This document shows, in pieces, positions 63,500 through 64,000 of a stretch of 64,000 bases of DNA; the first letter of the stretch is position 1; every line of letters begins with the position of its first letter. The translations under genes were made by a program, and so were the position numbers. Where the stretch lies: contig NZ_CP012264.1 in the NCBI RefSeq assembly GCF_001277255.1, forward strand, positions 2,232,001 to 2,296,000, read 5' to 3'. The notes under the pieces are model-generated. The model did no database searches. It saw only the letters and a program-made list of their open reading frames with translations, and had not been told where the DNA came from. This DNA comes from Cronobacter condimenti 1330. Its GTDB lineage: Bacteria; Pseudomonadota; Gammaproteobacteria; Enterobacterales; Enterobacteriaceae.

Positions 63500-64000
63500 A
63501 TGGCCGAATACAAAGATAACCTTATTGGTGAGGCGAACCGCTTTCTGGAAGTGCTTGAACAGGTCTCACAGCTTGCGCCGCTGGATAAACCCGTATTGAT
63601 TATTGGTGAACGCGGAACGGGGAAAGAGCTCATTGCGCATCGCCTGCATTATTTATCACGCCGCTGGCAGGGGCCGTTTATCTCACTCAACTGCGCGGCG
63701 CTGAATGAAAACCTGCTGGATTCAGAACTGTTCGGTCATGAGGCAGGCGCGTTTACCGGCGCGCAAAAGCGGCACCCGGGACGTTTTGAGCGCGCCGATG
63801 GCGGCACGCTCTTTCTGGATGAACTGGCCACCGCGCCGATGCTGGTCCAGGAAAAGCTGCTGCGCGTGATTGAGTATGGGGAGCTGGAGCGCGTCGGCGG
63901 CAGTCAGCCTTTGCAGGTAAACGTACGGCTTATCTGCGCCACCAACGCAGACCTGCCCCAACTTGTGGAAGAAGAAAAATTTCGCGCCGATCTGCTCGAC
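63500..64000 (+). CDS. pspF: Psp operon activator PspF, 3' end beyond the window
   Basis: Sigma-54 activator without a sensor domain; controlled by PspA binding. The first 167 codons are present of about 325 in E. coli. Walker A GERGTGKE, the sigma-54 loop GAFTGA in GHEAGAFTGAQKRHPG, and Walker B GGTLFLDELAT are seen. It is divergent from pspA, as in E. coli. Confidence 0.96.
   Translation, partial: MAEYKDNLIGEANRFLEVLEQVSQLAPLDKPVLIIGERGTGKELIAHRLHYLSRRWQGPFISLNCAALNENLLDSELFGHEAGAFTGAQKRHPGRFERADGGTLFLDELATAPMLVQEKLLRVIEYGELERVGGSQPLQVNVRLICATNADLPQLVEEEKFRADLLD

Overview
The window is chromosomal DNA of an Enterobacteriaceae member with high G+C (roughly the upper 50s by eye). Gene content and order follow the E. 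coli K-12 backbone in blocks (hrpA/azoR, ydbL-ynbE-ydbH/ldhA/hslJ/ydbJ/nifJ, ttcA, fnrS/zntB, mppA/mpaA/ycjG/tpx/tyrR/ycjF/ycjX, ycjW, ycjM-V, psp). Between the blocks lies accessory DNA that K-12 lacks at these sites. A Cronobacter-like genus is my best guess; it is an inference from gene repertoire and GC, not a database result. No tRNA, rRNA, insertion sequence, prophage or CRISPR array was seen.

Layout. 1-13.7 kb: 3'-truncated hrpA, azoR, an unknown 108-aa gene, the envelope lipid-transport set ydbH-ynbE-ydbL, and the fermentation/redox genes ldhA, hslJ, ydbJ and nifJ. 13.7-24.7 kb: an accessory stretch with an unknown membrane protein, a 25-aa membrane peptide, a zinc alcohol dehydrogenase plus aldehyde dehydrogenase operon with its own divergent sigma-54 activator, a mannose-6-phosphate isomerase-like gene with a short-chain dehydrogenase, an endonuclease/phosphatase-fold protein, and ttcA. 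24.5-33.6 kb: a 49-aa Asp-Pro peptide, an inverse autotransporter with six Ig-like repeats, the FnrS small RNA with its FNR box, zntB, an OrtT-type membrane toxin homologue, a GAF-GGDEF-EAL protein and a KGG-repeat stress protein. 33.8-39.7 kb: a lipoprotein, a secreted Fes-like esterase divergent from a FhuA/FoxA-type TonB receptor over a Fur box, and an LprI-type protein. 39.7-48.1 kb: murein-peptide recycling (mppA, mpaA, ycjG), tpx, tyrR, ycjF and ycjX. 48.2-61.1 kb: LacI-type ycjW and the complete ten-gene ycjM-V operon for glucosylglycerate/kojibiose-type glycosides. 61.4-64 kb: psp operon (no pspE) and the 5' part of pspF.

How the genes connect. MppA brings murein tripeptide to the Opp permease, MpaA cuts the gamma-D-Glu-Dap bond and YcjG epimerises the resulting L-Ala-D-Glu. 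In the ycj operon an ABC importer (YcjN/O/P with YcjV) takes up glycosides; phosphorylases YcjM and YcjT release glucose-1-phosphates, YcjU converts the beta anomer, and YcjS/YcjR/YcjQ act on gulosides through 3-keto intermediates. A consensus -35 element and a near-palindrome at the expected +1 of ycjM suggest direct repression, plausibly by YcjW. The ADH/ALDH operon carries a near-consensus -24/-12 promoter, a candidate IHF site and a perfect palindrome about 157 bp upstream, which together make a self-contained sigma-54 switch for alcohol or aldehyde oxidation.
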